From Brumimicrobium ulvae (GTDB taxonomy: Bacteria; Bacteroidota; Bacteroidia; Flavobacteriales_D; Crocinitomicaceae), in contig NZ_CANNGT010000012.1 in assembly GCF_947504225.1 (NCBI RefSeq), forward strand, positions 1-64,000: a DNA stretch of 64,000 bases. Direction: 5' to 3'. The position numbers were made by a program, and so were the translations under genes. The first letter of the stretch is position 1. Every line of letters begins with the position of its first letter. The notes below the pieces were generated by a model. The model had not been told where the DNA came from. It saw nothing but the letters and a program-made list of their open reading frames with translations, and searched no databases. Below are positions 55,264 through 63,794 of the stretch, piece after piece.

Positions 55264-55551
55264 TTACTTGCATTCTTCGTTTCTTCGATAGGTGCTTTTT
55301 GACCCATTGGTATTTTCAACTTTTAATTTTTTGTCTTTAATCCTGATAATTCTTTGAAGATGATGACCACCTGTAAGCTCTAACCATTTGAGGTAGACTT
55401 CGTGCTCTTGTAATACAAGGTTGAAAATCGGTGCGGATGATTTTATTCTACTTTTGTATTCGCCTCCTAGATTGTTTGTGGGATTATACTTAAATTGATA
55501 ATACTTTGTATTCCAACATCCTTTACCCTTATTATCTAAATGTTCATTCAA
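55264..55551 (-). CDS. short hypothetical protein, possibly a fragment
   Basis: 95-aa frame beginning MNEHLDNKGKGCWNTKYYQF. Basic, no signal peptide, no motif recognised. A stop codon directly precedes the ATG. It lies 42 nt after comF and could be a decayed gene. Confidence 0.4.
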   Translation of the reverse strand: MNEHLDNKGKGCWNTKYYQFKYNPTNNLGGEYKSRIKSSAPIFNLVLQEHEVYLKWLELTGGHHLQRIIRIKDKKLKVENTNGSKSTYRRNEECK

Positions 55552-55593
55552 ATTTAAAAAGACCAGCGTCTATCCAAAACTTTATAATCATTC

Positions 55594-56319
55594 CTATCTC
55601 GCCACTGCAACTGTAGCCAAACTCACCTTTACTTCTCCACGGGACATTACCGCCCGACTTGCAAACTCTAGGGTAGAGCCTGTGGTCAAAACATCGTCTA
55701 CAATAAGCACATGTCGGTGACTTTTGAGTCCTTCTTTTTTTAGGGCAAATTTTCCTTTCACGTTTTCATAGCGTTCCTCTTTACTTTTTCTTGTTTGTGA
55801 TTCGTCATGCGTTGTTCTGTAGAGTGCATCAAGAATTGGAATTTCTAAAATTTCGCTCATTCCTTCAGCAATCAATAAGCTTTGGTTGTATCCACGTGAA
55901 AACTCTTTTTTGGAATGAACCGGAATGGGAATCAGTGCGTCGATGTCCTTATACTTCGGGTGATCTTTCAAACGCTGCCCCATCATCCTTCCCATTTGTC
56001 GGCCGAGGTCTTTCCCTTCTCTATACTTAATGGTATGTAAAATCTCCTTGGTCGAATTTTGGTCTTCAAAGTAAAGCAAAGAATATACATTTTCAATGTT
56101 TAGTCGCCCCCAAAAGATTTCATCAGCTAAGGTGTAATCTTCATACTTTTCAAAAAAGGTAAAGTGTAGATCGTGTTCACATGAGAAGCAAAAATGTTCG
56201 TTTTGAACGTTGAGCTCTTTGTTACAAATGATGCAATAACAAGGGTAAAGCAAGGAGTATATACCATCGGTATACAGTTTTAGTGTAGAAGCAATTTTTG
56301 GAATCATATGCGTAGGCAA
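55594..56319 (-). CDS. ComF-family phosphoribosyltransferase-like protein
   Basis: 241-aa ComF/GntX-type protein with an N-terminal zinc finger (CYCIICNKE, then CFSCEHDL) and a C-terminal phosphoribosyltransferase domain (PRPP-binding loop HVLIVDDVLTTGSTLE, with the substrate region HSKKEFSRGYNQSLLIAEG). The family aids natural DNA uptake. No other competence genes are nearby. Confidence 0.94.
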   Translation of the reverse strand: MPTHMIPKIASTLKLYTDGIYSLLYPCYCIICNKELNVQNEHFCFSCEHDLHFTFFEKYEDYTLADEIFWGRLNIENVYSLLYFEDQNSTKEILHTIKYREGKDLGRQMGRMMGQRLKDHPKYKDIDALIPIPVHSKKEFSRGYNQSLLIAEGMSEILEIPILDALYRTTHDESQTRKSKEERYENVKGKFALKKEGLKSHRHVLIVDDVLTTGSTLEFASRAVMSRGEVKVSLATVAVAR

Positions 56320-56405
56320 TTGAATTAAGCTGCACTCAATTTAAGACAATTATGCAAGAAATAATAATTAACGCTCAATAATTGTCAATTGTAAGGACAA
56401 ATCTT

Positions 56406-56413
56406 TAATTTTG
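56406..56413 (+). promoter_or_regulatory. -7 box of the enoyl-CoA hydratase gene
   Basis: TAATTTTG (a TAnnTTTG match), 24 nt before the ATG at 56438. It overlaps an in-frame TTG, so a start there is unlikely. Confidence 0.5.
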
Positions 56414-56437
56414 GGAGTCAATTTTAAACAGAAAATA

Positions 56438-57217
56438 ATGAGCACAGCAGACGCGATTAATCAAGGAGATGTTAAGTATTCAATCAATGAGAAAGGAATT
56501 GCAACCGTGATTTTTAATCACCCATTGAGTAATTCTTTACCTGGTCGTGTATTGAAAAAGTTAGCAGATACTATTACTGAGTTGGGTCAAAACGATGAGG
56601 CAAAAGTAATGGTGTTGAAATCTGAAGGTGACCGTGCGTTTTGTGCTGGTGCAAGTTTCGATGAATTGATTTCGATAAAAGACCTTGAAGTTGGAAAGCA
56701 GTTTTTTATGGGCTTTGCTAATGTGATCAATGCCTGCCGAAAATGTCCAAAGTTAATTATCGGACGTGTTCAAGGCAAGACTGTTGGAGGTGGAGTTGGA
56801 CTCGCTTCAGCAGTAGATTATTGCTATGCAACTAAGTTCTCAGCGGTAAAATTATCGGAACTGGCTGTGGGGATTGGACCTTTTGTTGTTGGACCTGCAG
56901 TGGAAAGAAAAGTAGGTACCTCTGCTATGAGTCAGTTGGCCATCAATGCAACAGAATGGCAAAGCGCTGAATGGGCAAAGGAAAAAGGATTGTATGCAGA
57001 GATTTTCGAAAACATCGAGGAGATGGATACTGCAGTAGAAACTTTAGCCAATAAATTAGCTTCCTCAAATCCTGAAGCGATGCGTCTATTGAAAGGAATT
57101 TTCTGGGAAGGAACTGAAAATTGGGATACTTTGTTACAAGATCGTGCTGCAATGAGTGGTCAATTGGTTTTGTCTGACTTTACGATCAATGCCATAAGCG
57201 CATTCAAAAAGAAATAA
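56438..57217 (+). CDS. enoyl-CoA hydratase/isomerase family protein
   Basis: 259-aa crotonase-fold enzyme. The oxyanion-hole regions are DRAFCAGASFDELI (about 65-78) and VGGGVGLASAVDYCYAT (about 110-126). The usual catalytic Glu pair near ELAVGIGPFVVGP is partly replaced: a Glu in SELAVGIG is present, but the second is not obvious, so the reaction may differ from crotonase hydration. It probably acts on acyl-CoA in fatty-acid or amino-acid breakdown. Start chosen for the -7 box upstream. Monocistronic. Confidence 0.88.
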   Translation: MSTADAINQGDVKYSINEKGIATVIFNHPLSNSLPGRVLKKLADTITELGQNDEAKVMVLKSEGDRAFCAGASFDELISIKDLEVGKQFFMGFANVINACRKCPKLIIGRVQGKTVGGGVGLASAVDYCYATKFSAVKLSELAVGIGPFVVGPAVERKVGTSAMSQLAINATEWQSAEWAKEKGLYAEIFENIEEMDTAVETLANKLASSNPEAMRLLKGIFWEGTENWDTLLQDRAAMSGQLVLSDFTINAISAFKKK

Positions 57218-57304
57218 TGCCAAACATTCTAATGCCTTGACTGTTCTGTAAGGAGGGTTGGATCATCGAATGTGTAAATAGCGTATGCGAATATGTAGGA
57301 AGTT

Positions 57305-57595
57305 ATGAAAAAAGCACTTTGTTTTCAATGTAGACAGTGGTCAAGCGACACTGAAGTTTGTGAGCATTGCGGTTATGTTATTAGTCAGGAAGTTAAGGAT
57401 GAAATCAAGCAAAAAGAGCATGATCGATTGCATCCACCAAAGCCACCTTCAAAGCTAAAAAGAGCCCTGGAATACTTGAGGACATCTAAAAATCCTTTTC
57501 TGAGGATAATCTATTACGTGTTGATGGGGATTTGGATGTTGTACGCTGGAATCGTGATGATTATAATGTATCTTGTTTCGATGGCAGCTGGATAA
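57305..57595 (+). CDS. zinc-ribbon membrane protein
   Basis: 96-aa protein: an N-terminal zinc ribbon with two CX2C pairs (CFQCRQW and CEHCGYV), a charged helix (VKDEIKQKEHDRLHPPKPP), and a C-terminal transmembrane segment (about 69-92). No family recognised. The next gene starts by overlapping its stop codon (TAATG), so the two are one unit. Confidence 0.75.
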   Translation: MKKALCFQCRQWSSDTEVCEHCGYVISQEVKDEIKQKEHDRLHPPKPPSKLKRALEYLRTSKNPFLRIIYYVLMGIWMLYAGIVMIIMYLVSMAAG

Positions 57596-57963
57596 TGAAG
57601 ACCATTTCGCACCCGATTTTTCTCGTTTTGGCCACATTTTATGCGGTGTATTATGGGTTAAAACAAACCGATGTTGTTTTACCTGTGTTTATTACCAGTT
57701 ACTTGGCCGACTTACTCAGTATTTTTCTGGTCAATACTTTCGCGTTGTGGATCATTCGGAAAATGAAGAACTCACCAAAGTTAGAATTGCCGATCGCAAT
57801 GGTTTTTCTCAGTGTAATTATGTTCTCAGTCTTTTTTGAGTTTTTCCTGCCTCAACAAAGTCCACAATACGTATACGACCCATGGGACATTCTATGTTAT
57901 TTTATAAGTGGAACAGCCTATGTTTTTTGGAGAAGAGTTTTAATGAGGAATGCTGAACGATAA
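57595..57963 (+). CDS. small integral membrane protein
   Basis: 122-aa protein with about four transmembrane helices (roughly 5-25, 30-50, 65-85, 95-115) and no family that I recognise. The ATG overlaps the stop of the preceding gene (TAATG), a normal translationally coupled pair, so I use it and not an upstream in-frame ATG at 57532. Confidence 0.72.
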   Translation: MKTISHPIFLVLATFYAVYYGLKQTDVVLPVFITSYLADLLSIFLVNTFALWIIRKMKNSPKLELPIAMVFLSVIMFSVFFEFFLPQQSPQYVYDPWDILCYFISGTAYVFWRRVLMRNAER

Positions 57964-57991
57964 ATTAAGGTTTATCTTTCACAACCCATTA

Positions 57992-59218
57992 TTACTTCAG
58001 ATCTGCGATTAATTCACTTAATCTTTCAATGGTAACATGGTCCATAATTACAATTTTATTCCATTTAGGATCTTTGTGGTTGTCGGGAACCAATCCATAC
58101 TTTTGAGCAATTTCATCAGAAATAAACTCATTTTTAATGGTGATAATATTGGATGAAGGGTGACGGTAGTATTTAATTTTGAGTTCGTCTAACTTTTCAC
58201 ACATCCATGCTGTTCGTTTTTGTAGAATGAATATTTTTTCCATCCATCCAAATGGGCCGTATTTTGATAAAATCATCCAAACGGCAACAGCATTGGCTCC
58301 AGAACGACTTCCTATTAAAGTATAATCTTCACCTTCAACATAACTTGCTTCTTTGGTGTTGGTATAGTGCATCAGGTTTTTTCTTACCACAAATATTCCT
58401 GTACCATAAGGCGCTTGTGCCATTTTATGAGCATCTAAGGTAACGGAAGAAATTTTCGGATTCCTGAAGTCCAAATGGTGTTCTTTTTGTGAAAAAGGAA
58501 AATAAAACCCACCGTATGCACCGTCTACATGTATGAAATAATCAAGTCCTTCGCGTTCAAGAACAGTTGAATAATATTCAGGTTCATCAACAGAACCAAA
58601 CATAGTGGTCATCATATTGGCAACAACAACAAATGCTTTTACGCCTTTCGATTTTTGAATGTCAACAGCAGCTTGCACACTTTCTTCAGTGATAAAACGA
58701 CCGTTTTCTGTGACTTCAACTTTTTGAACAGGCATGCTGAAGACGTTTCCCGCTTTGTCCATAGAGTAATGGTTGTCTGAAGAAGTCAAAATGCAAATCT
58801 CCTCATTTTTCAACCCTTTTTCTTGTTTAAAGTAATTGCGGTAAATCCAAATGGCTTGTAAGTTGGCTTCAGTACCTCCAGAAGCAACGTAACCGTCAAA
58901 CGCTTCATTGGTTGACCCATTCAAAACATCGTGGGCGCAAATTTTTATTAAATCACGCTCTATCTCTTGTGTGCCTTTAAAGTAAGATTCAGAACTTCCT
59001 AAACTATGACATCCGATATGATTTGGGTTTTTGATCAGCGTAGATAAAAAAGGAGCATCTTTTAAAAAGCTAGCATCTTGATTAAAAACATTTCTATCCA
59101 AATAGGAAGCTGGAAGGCCTAAAACGTTTTGTTCGTCGTAATTTACGTTTTGATCTAAAGCCTGAAAAACGATGTCTCTAATTTCTTCGTCTGATTTTTT
59201 ATCCCAATATTTATACAT
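57992..59218 (-). CDS. PLP-dependent decarboxylase (histidine decarboxylase-like)
   Basis: 408-aa group II pyridoxal-phosphate decarboxylase. The cofactor contacts are HVDGAYGGF (230-238), the preceding GGTEANLQA (114-122), and Lys265 in LDAHKMAQAPYGTG as the Schiff-base lysine. Members decarboxylate histidine, aspartate, glutamate or aromatic amino acids; the substrate cannot be told from this sequence alone, and histidine decarboxylase is my best guess. Monocistronic; a TATTTTTG box (59245-59238, minus strand) lies 19 nt before the ATG. Confidence 0.88.
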   Translation of the reverse strand: MYKYWDKKSDEEIRDIVFQALDQNVNYDEQNVLGLPASYLDRNVFNQDASFLKDAPFLSTLIKNPNHIGCHSLGSSESYFKGTQEIERDLIKICAHDVLNGSTNEAFDGYVASGGTEANLQAIWIYRNYFKQEKGLKNEEICILTSSDNHYSMDKAGNVFSMPVQKVEVTENGRFITEESVQAAVDIQKSKGVKAFVVVANMMTTMFGSVDEPEYYSTVLEREGLDYFIHVDGAYGGFYFPFSQKEHHLDFRNPKISSVTLDAHKMAQAPYGTGIFVVRKNLMHYTNTKEASYVEGEDYTLIGSRSGANAVAVWMILSKYGPFGWMEKIFILQKRTAWMCEKLDELKIKYYRHPSSNIITIKNEFISDEIAQKYGLVPDNHKDPKWNKIVIMDHVTIERLSELIADLK

Positions 59219-59568
59219 AGCCCAGTTTTATTTCGGGCAAAAATAATCAATCTGTAAGGTTTCTCTAATTTTAAGTTCTTGAGATTTGTCAGTTTTAAAA
59301 ATATATTGAATCAGCAATCGGTTTGTCATATTGTAAAAAGCAAGTGTTGCCCTACAGAATAGGATAGTTCTTATGAGTTTTAGCTTAAATCGCTGAAATG
59401 AAATTCAAATAAAAATAGACCCATTACCAAGGCTTTTGTGTTGCATTGACTTGAAATAGTGGTAAATCACAGCTGTTTGCATCATCATAAAAGACCTAAA
59501 ACTCCTTTAAAATTCAATAAGAATGAATAATGATTTCATTTCTTTTTAAGAATAGCTAAAATAATCAC
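59219..59568. other. intergenic region between the decarboxylase and ctaB
   Basis: About 350 nt, AT-rich, with no tRNA-like fold or repeat. The only signals seen are the two divergent -7 boxes at its ends (59245-59238 on minus and 59569-59576 on plus). Confidence 0.5.
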
Positions 59569-59576
59569 TAATTTTG
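59569..59576 (+). promoter_or_regulatory. -7 box of the oxidase cluster
   Basis: TAATTTTG matches TAnnTTTG, 40 nt before the ctaB ATG. Confidence 0.5.
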
Positions 59577-59616
59577 TCGCACGAATAAAAACAAATTAAA
59601 ACCTGAGCAATAGGTC

Positions 59617-60486
59617 ATGGGGGGAAATTCAAAAGTTAAAGATTACGCTTTATTTACGAAGTTTAGATTATCATTTTCTGTGATTATTTCTGCCTTATCT
59701 GGTTTTTTATTTGCAGGTGGAGGAACATGGCTTGAAGCTTTTTATCTAATGATAGGTGGATTTCTTGTGACTGCCGCCAGTAATGGAAGCAATCAAATAT
59801 GGGAGCGTAAACTAGATAAAATGATGTCGCGTACTGAAAAACGTCCGCTACCTCGTGGTTCGATGAGCTTGGCGGAAGCCTATAGTGTCGTTATTTTGTC
59901 TTTGGGGCTTGGATCGTGGATGTTGTATCAATTAAACCTGAATGCAATGATCTTAGGTTTGATTGCCTATGTTTCTTACGCATTTATTTACACCCCATTA
60001 AAGCAGGTTACACCTTGGGCTGTTATTGTTGGTGCATTCCCAGGCGCTATACCTCCAATGTTAGGAGCCATTGCAGTAGTTGATGAGTTTTCGGCCATGC
60101 CGGGTGCTTTGTTTTTTGTACAGTTTGTTTGGCAACTTCCACACTTTTGGGCCATTGCATGGGTTGCCCATGATGATTACCAAAAAGCTGGGTTTTATTT
60201 GTTGCCTTCAGGTTCCGGAAAATCAAAAACCTCTGCATTTAGAATTGCGTTGTCAGCCTTATTGTTGATCCCTTTTACTTTATTTCCTTGGGTGCTTAAT
60301 TTTGTAGGTGCTTTTAGCGTAATGTTTGCTTCAGTATTGGGATTGATATTCTTTTTATATGCGTATCGACTCTACCTGACCCTAGACGACAAAGATGCTA
60401 GAAAATTAATGTTCGCTTCTTTCATTTATTTACCTTTGATACAGTTTGTCTATGTCATTGATAAATACTTCTTTTTTACAACATAA
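59617..60486 (+). CDS. ctaB: protoheme IX farnesyltransferase (heme O synthase)
   Basis: 289-aa UbiA-family membrane prenyltransferase that attaches a farnesyl group to heme B to give heme O for the oxidase. Nine helices; the diphosphate-binding region NQIWERKLDKMMSRTEKRPLP (about 50-70, split by the usual spacing) and a second acidic loop HDDYQKAGFYLLP near 185-197 are present. First gene of the cytochrome oxidase cluster; the oxidase subunit III gene follows after 30 nt. Confidence 0.95.
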   Translation: MGGNSKVKDYALFTKFRLSFSVIISALSGFLFAGGGTWLEAFYLMIGGFLVTAASNGSNQIWERKLDKMMSRTEKRPLPRGSMSLAEAYSVVILSLGLGSWMLYQLNLNAMILGLIAYVSYAFIYTPLKQVTPWAVIVGAFPGAIPPMLGAIAVVDEFSAMPGALFFVQFVWQLPHFWAIAWVAHDDYQKAGFYLLPSGSGKSKTSAFRIALSALLLIPFTLFPWVLNFVGAFSVMFASVLGLIFFLYAYRLYLTLDDKDARKLMFASFIYLPLIQFVYVIDKYFFFTT

Positions 60487-60516
60487 TAGAGAGAACAGTT
60501 ATTAAAATTATAAGTC

Positions 60517-61575
60517 ATGAAGAAAAATTTTGACGATTCATATCCAGTAGAGGTTCAAACGAAAGTGAAGAGAAACCTCGTTTGGGTTGTGATTTTGAGT
60601 ATTACAATGATGTTTGCTGGATTCACCTCGGCATACATTGTTTCTATGGGAGACAGCTTTTGGGTAAAGGTGGATATTCCTAGAGAATTTTTTATCAGTA
60701 CAGCGATTATTGTTCTGAGTAGTTTGGTTTTGTTTTTGGCACATAAAGCAGCTAAATCAAATCAATTAAAAAAGGCACGAATGCTAATTGTTGCAACTTT
60801 ACTTTTAGGAATAGGTTTTGGTACTTTTCAATTTTTAGGATATAAGGCACTTGTTAAAAGTGGAGCGCATTGGGTAACCCATATTATCGTTGATGATGGT
60901 CGGTATGGTGATTACTATGAAATTAAAAAAGGAGGGGAGTACCTAACGGTTGAAAATAATCAATACTACTTTAAAGGAGAGAAGCTAGAGGGGGAAGATA
61001 AGGAAGCGTTCAAATCATTCGCAGCTCAATTTAATGTTCCGCTTCTTGAGGATTTAAAAGGTAAGAACATCAGCTATGGTGAATTTACTTTATTGTATAA
61101 AAGTGAACCTTTAAACTTTATGGATGGGGAGTTTATTCGTCCCAATGGAGAACGGTTAGAAGAATTAGACTTTCAAAGGTTGCGACAATTGGTACAAAAC
61201 ATTGAAGACGATCGCGCAGATTTCTTTATGCAAGGAGAAATGGGGAAAGATTTTAGGTTGTTTTACAATGGAAATGAATTGGATTATCATGAACGTACAT
61301 TAATGTATAAAGGCCAACCCTTGAGTGCAAACCTTCAAAACAAGCTTTTGAGAGGAAATACGGACATGAGTACAGCTTATTTTTATGTCATTACAATACT
61401 TCACCTTCTTCATGTTGTGGTAGGATTGATTATGTTGATTTATATGTCAGTTCGCTCATACTCAGAGGAGAACGCCTACAAGATGGCCATATCTTTAGGT
61501 GCAGGATCGATATTTTGGCACTTTTTAGGTGTATTATGGTTATATTTATTACTATTTTTACTTTTTATTCATTAA
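60517..61575 (+). CDS. heme-copper oxidase subunit III, first copy, with large loop insertion
   Basis: 352-aa protein of the cytochrome oxidase subunit III family. Helices at about 21-43, 58-76, 88-108, 286-310 and 326-350. Between residues 118 and 283 lies a roughly 165-residue hydrophilic insertion built of short repeats of the type LxYxGxxL (YYFKGEKLE, TLLYKSEPLN, RLFYNGNELD, TLMYKGQPLS). Normal family members are about 190-270 aa and do not carry this block. The rest conserves STAYFYVITILHLLHVVVG and SIFWHFLGVLWL. It is followed by a second subunit III gene. Confidence 0.88.
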   Translation: MKKNFDDSYPVEVQTKVKRNLVWVVILSITMMFAGFTSAYIVSMGDSFWVKVDIPREFFISTAIIVLSSLVLFLAHKAAKSNQLKKARMLIVATLLLGIGFGTFQFLGYKALVKSGAHWVTHIIVDDGRYGDYYEIKKGGEYLTVENNQYYFKGEKLEGEDKEAFKSFAAQFNVPLLEDLKGKNISYGEFTLLYKSEPLNFMDGEFIRPNGERLEELDFQRLRQLVQNIEDDRADFFMQGEMGKDFRLFYNGNELDYHERTLMYKGQPLSANLQNKLLRGNTDMSTAYFYVITILHLLHVVVGLIMLIYMSVRSYSEENAYKMAISLGAGSIFWHFLGVLWLYLLLFLLFIH

Positions 61576-61597
61576 ATTCGCACAAAACAAATTCAAA

Positions 61598-62677
61598 ATG
61601 GCAGGACACGCTTCTAAAGAGATGAAAGCTAATAAAGTGGATTGGGGTGGTAAAACCTCACCTTTTAGCGTAAGTTACGGTAAGTTAATGATGTGGTTTT
61701 TCCTTGTATCGGATGCTTTGACATTCGGTGGGTTCTTGGTAGCCTTTGGTTTAACAAGGTATTCCTATGGAGGAGCTTGGCCAATTGGTGAGGAAACATT
61801 TGATGCCTTACCGTTTTTAACGGGAAGTTATCCACTTGCATACGTTGCGTTGATGACCTTTATCCTGATTATTAGTTCGGTGACAATGGTTCTTGGTGTT
61901 GAAGCAGGACACAGAATGGACAGAAAAGGAGTTACGAAATGGATGTTGGCTACAATTGTAGGAGGACTAGTGTTTGTTGGTTCTCAAGCTTGGGAATGGT
62001 CACACTTTATTCATGGAACGAATTTCGGACGTGTAGAATTAAGCGATGGTTCTGTAGCGACAGCAAAAGGGGAGTTTGGAAAAATTCACGACTTTGAAAT
62101 CGTTCGTCCTGGTTCACATTATGAAGGTGTTGGGACTAAAATTACTAACGACAACATTACAGCTGAAGATGGAGATTTAATGCACGCATTTCAACATGCA
62201 GCGGCAAAAAGAAAGCTGTCAGGAACTGCAGGAGCAATGATGATTACGCTTCATGATGGAACTGTTGCGAAAGTTAATAAAGAAGCAGATAAGGATCTTC
62301 AACTGATTGTAAAGGTACCTGGAAAAGACTACGCTGTTTCTTCTGCAGCTGATGAAAGTACAAGAATTCACGAAGCAGATGGTTCTGTAGACTTATACTA
62401 TGAAGCTCTTTCTAAAGGAAACGTTGTTTATGGTGCGAATCTTCAGGAGAATGAATATGGCCCACAAACTTATGGACACTTCTTTTTCTTCGTAACTGGT
62501 TTCCACGGATTCCACGTATCTATCGGAATTATTTTACTGATCATTGTTTTCATCAACGTATTGAAAGGTACATATGAAAAAAGAGGTCACTACGAAATGG
62601 TCGAGAAAGCTGGTTTATACTGGCACTTTGTCGATTTAGTATGGGTGTTTGTATTTACATTCTTCTACTTGATATAA
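61598..62677 (+). CDS. heme-copper oxidase subunit III, second copy, with large loop insertion
   Basis: 359-aa subunit III. Helices at about 29-52, 80-101, 113-133, 295-320 and 340-358. The insertion runs from about residue 141 to 288, in the same loop as in the first copy, and contains repeats of the type (V/I)xLxDG(S/T)VA (VELSDGSVATA, ITLHDGTVAKV). The conserved C-terminal FHVSIGI and YWHFVDLVWVFVFTFFYL match subunit III. I use the ATG at 61598; an upstream in-frame ATG at 61529 lies inside the preceding gene. Co-transcribed with 60517. Confidence 0.88.
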   Translation: MAGHASKEMKANKVDWGGKTSPFSVSYGKLMMWFFLVSDALTFGGFLVAFGLTRYSYGGAWPIGEETFDALPFLTGSYPLAYVALMTFILIISSVTMVLGVEAGHRMDRKGVTKWMLATIVGGLVFVGSQAWEWSHFIHGTNFGRVELSDGSVATAKGEFGKIHDFEIVRPGSHYEGVGTKITNDNITAEDGDLMHAFQHAAAKRKLSGTAGAMMITLHDGTVAKVNKEADKDLQLIVKVPGKDYAVSSAADESTRIHEADGSVDLYYEALSKGNVVYGANLQENEYGPQTYGHFFFFVTGFHGFHVSIGIILLIIVFINVLKGTYEKRGHYEMVEKAGLYWHFVDLVWVFVFTFFYLI

Positions 62678-62721
62678 ATAAGAAATTAGCACTAGATATT
62701 CATTTGTATATTTAATATAAC

Positions 62722-63081
62722 ATGGAACAAAGAGACGACATTATAGAATATTCTTTAGATAACCATCACTCAGAAGAGGAAGGGAAAAAGATTAGAAAAA
62801 AGATTTGGAAAGTTACATTGATTCTTTCTATTGTAACCTTAGTAGAAGTATTCTTCGGTGCGATGGTGAAGCAAGGAAGTAGCATGTGGCTTACTGTAAA
62901 GGTATTGTTCATTCTACTAACAATTGTAAAAGCGGCATACATCGTGATGACGTTTATGCACCTTGGAGATGAGAAAAAAGCATTGAAGTGGATCGTTCTT
63001 CTTCCTTACTTGATTTTTATGATTTATCTTATTTTTATAGGTCTGGCCGAAGGTGCAGAGTTATATCCAAGAATGCACTAG
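62722..63081 (+). CDS. cytochrome c oxidase subunit IV family protein
   Basis: 119-aa membrane protein with three helices (about 30-48, 53-76, 88-110), the size and layout of bacterial oxidase subunit IV (COX4_pro family). The middle carries VKAAYIVMTFMHLGDEKK, typical of this family. It lies 44 nt after subunit III and is followed 14 nt later by the SCO gene, as part of the oxidase cluster. Confidence 0.85.
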   Translation: MEQRDDIIEYSLDNHHSEEEGKKIRKKIWKVTLILSIVTLVEVFFGAMVKQGSSMWLTVKVLFILLTIVKAAYIVMTFMHLGDEKKALKWIVLLPYLIFMIYLIFIGLAEGAELYPRMH

Positions 63082-63095
63082 TAACTTCAACTGGT

Positions 63096-63794
63096 TTGGA
63101 AAAGAAAAAGAAAAAAGGGGGCTTTTGGAAGCCCCTTCTGGTGATTTTTGTGGTTTTTGGACCAGCAGCCTTCTTGATTATGATTTCAATGGGAAAGTGT
63201 GAACATAACTTTCAAGAACTTCCCGTTTATGCTGAAATGCCAGCCTACGAATTTGTTGGAGCAGATGGTAAAGTAATCAATAACAAAACGCAAGAAGGAA
63301 AAATTACTTTGTTTACAACCCTTCAAACTTCTTGCCCGCAGCATTGCGCTATTGATATTTTCAAATTTAATCTTCAAATCTATCAAGATTATAGAAAGAG
63401 TCAAAAACGTTATGGTCACGTTGAAATCATTTCTATCGTTACAGATAAAGAAGGAAATCCTGTTGAAAACCTAGATGAAATCCTTTTCACCATGAATGAT
63501 ATGATTGAGGGATACGATTCTACTATTTGGAATTTAGCCACTGGCGATCCAAGGCAAATCTATGATATTGAGAATAATGGGGTAAACCTTTATTCCACAA
63601 CTGCAGAAGATACTTATGCAGGTAAATCTTATCTGGAAACTATGCTTATTGTCGATAAACAAAATCAATTGAGACTTGTTAGAAGAGGAAACCAAGAAGG
63701 TTTGATCCGTGATTTTAAACAACATGTTTCACTTTTAGATAAGCAATATGCAAGAGAGAAAAGATCAGAAAACGCAACAAAAGAAGAACAGTAA
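63096..63794 (+). CDS. SCO1/SenC-family protein, with TTG start
   Basis: 232-aa membrane-anchored thioredoxin-fold protein for copper delivery to the oxidase or thiol handling. Start is TTG, since no ATG fits: the frame opens right after the previous gene with GLEKKKKKGGF, then a helix (about 13-32). CPQHC (Cys80 and Cys84) is the metal/thiol site. The distal copper-binding His of SCO proteins is not seen: the aligned place reads GKSYLETMLIVD. So it may be a reductase rather than a copper chaperone. It overlaps the next gene by 47 nt. Confidence 0.83.
   Translation: MEKKKKKGGFWKPLLVIFVVFGPAAFLIMISMGKCEHNFQELPVYAEMPAYEFVGADGKVINNKTQEGKITLFTTLQTSCPQHCAIDIFKFNLQIYQDYRKSQKRYGHVEIISIVTDKEGNPVENLDEILFTMNDMIEGYDSTIWNLATGDPRQIYDIENNGVNLYSTTAEDTYAGKSYLETMLIVDKQNQLRLVRRGNQEGLIRDFKQHVSLLDKQYAREKRSENATKEEQ

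Noticed and set aside
61529-61597. 23-residue extension of the second subunit III
   Set aside because: It lies within the end of the preceding gene; the ATG at 61598 gives the usual N-terminus.
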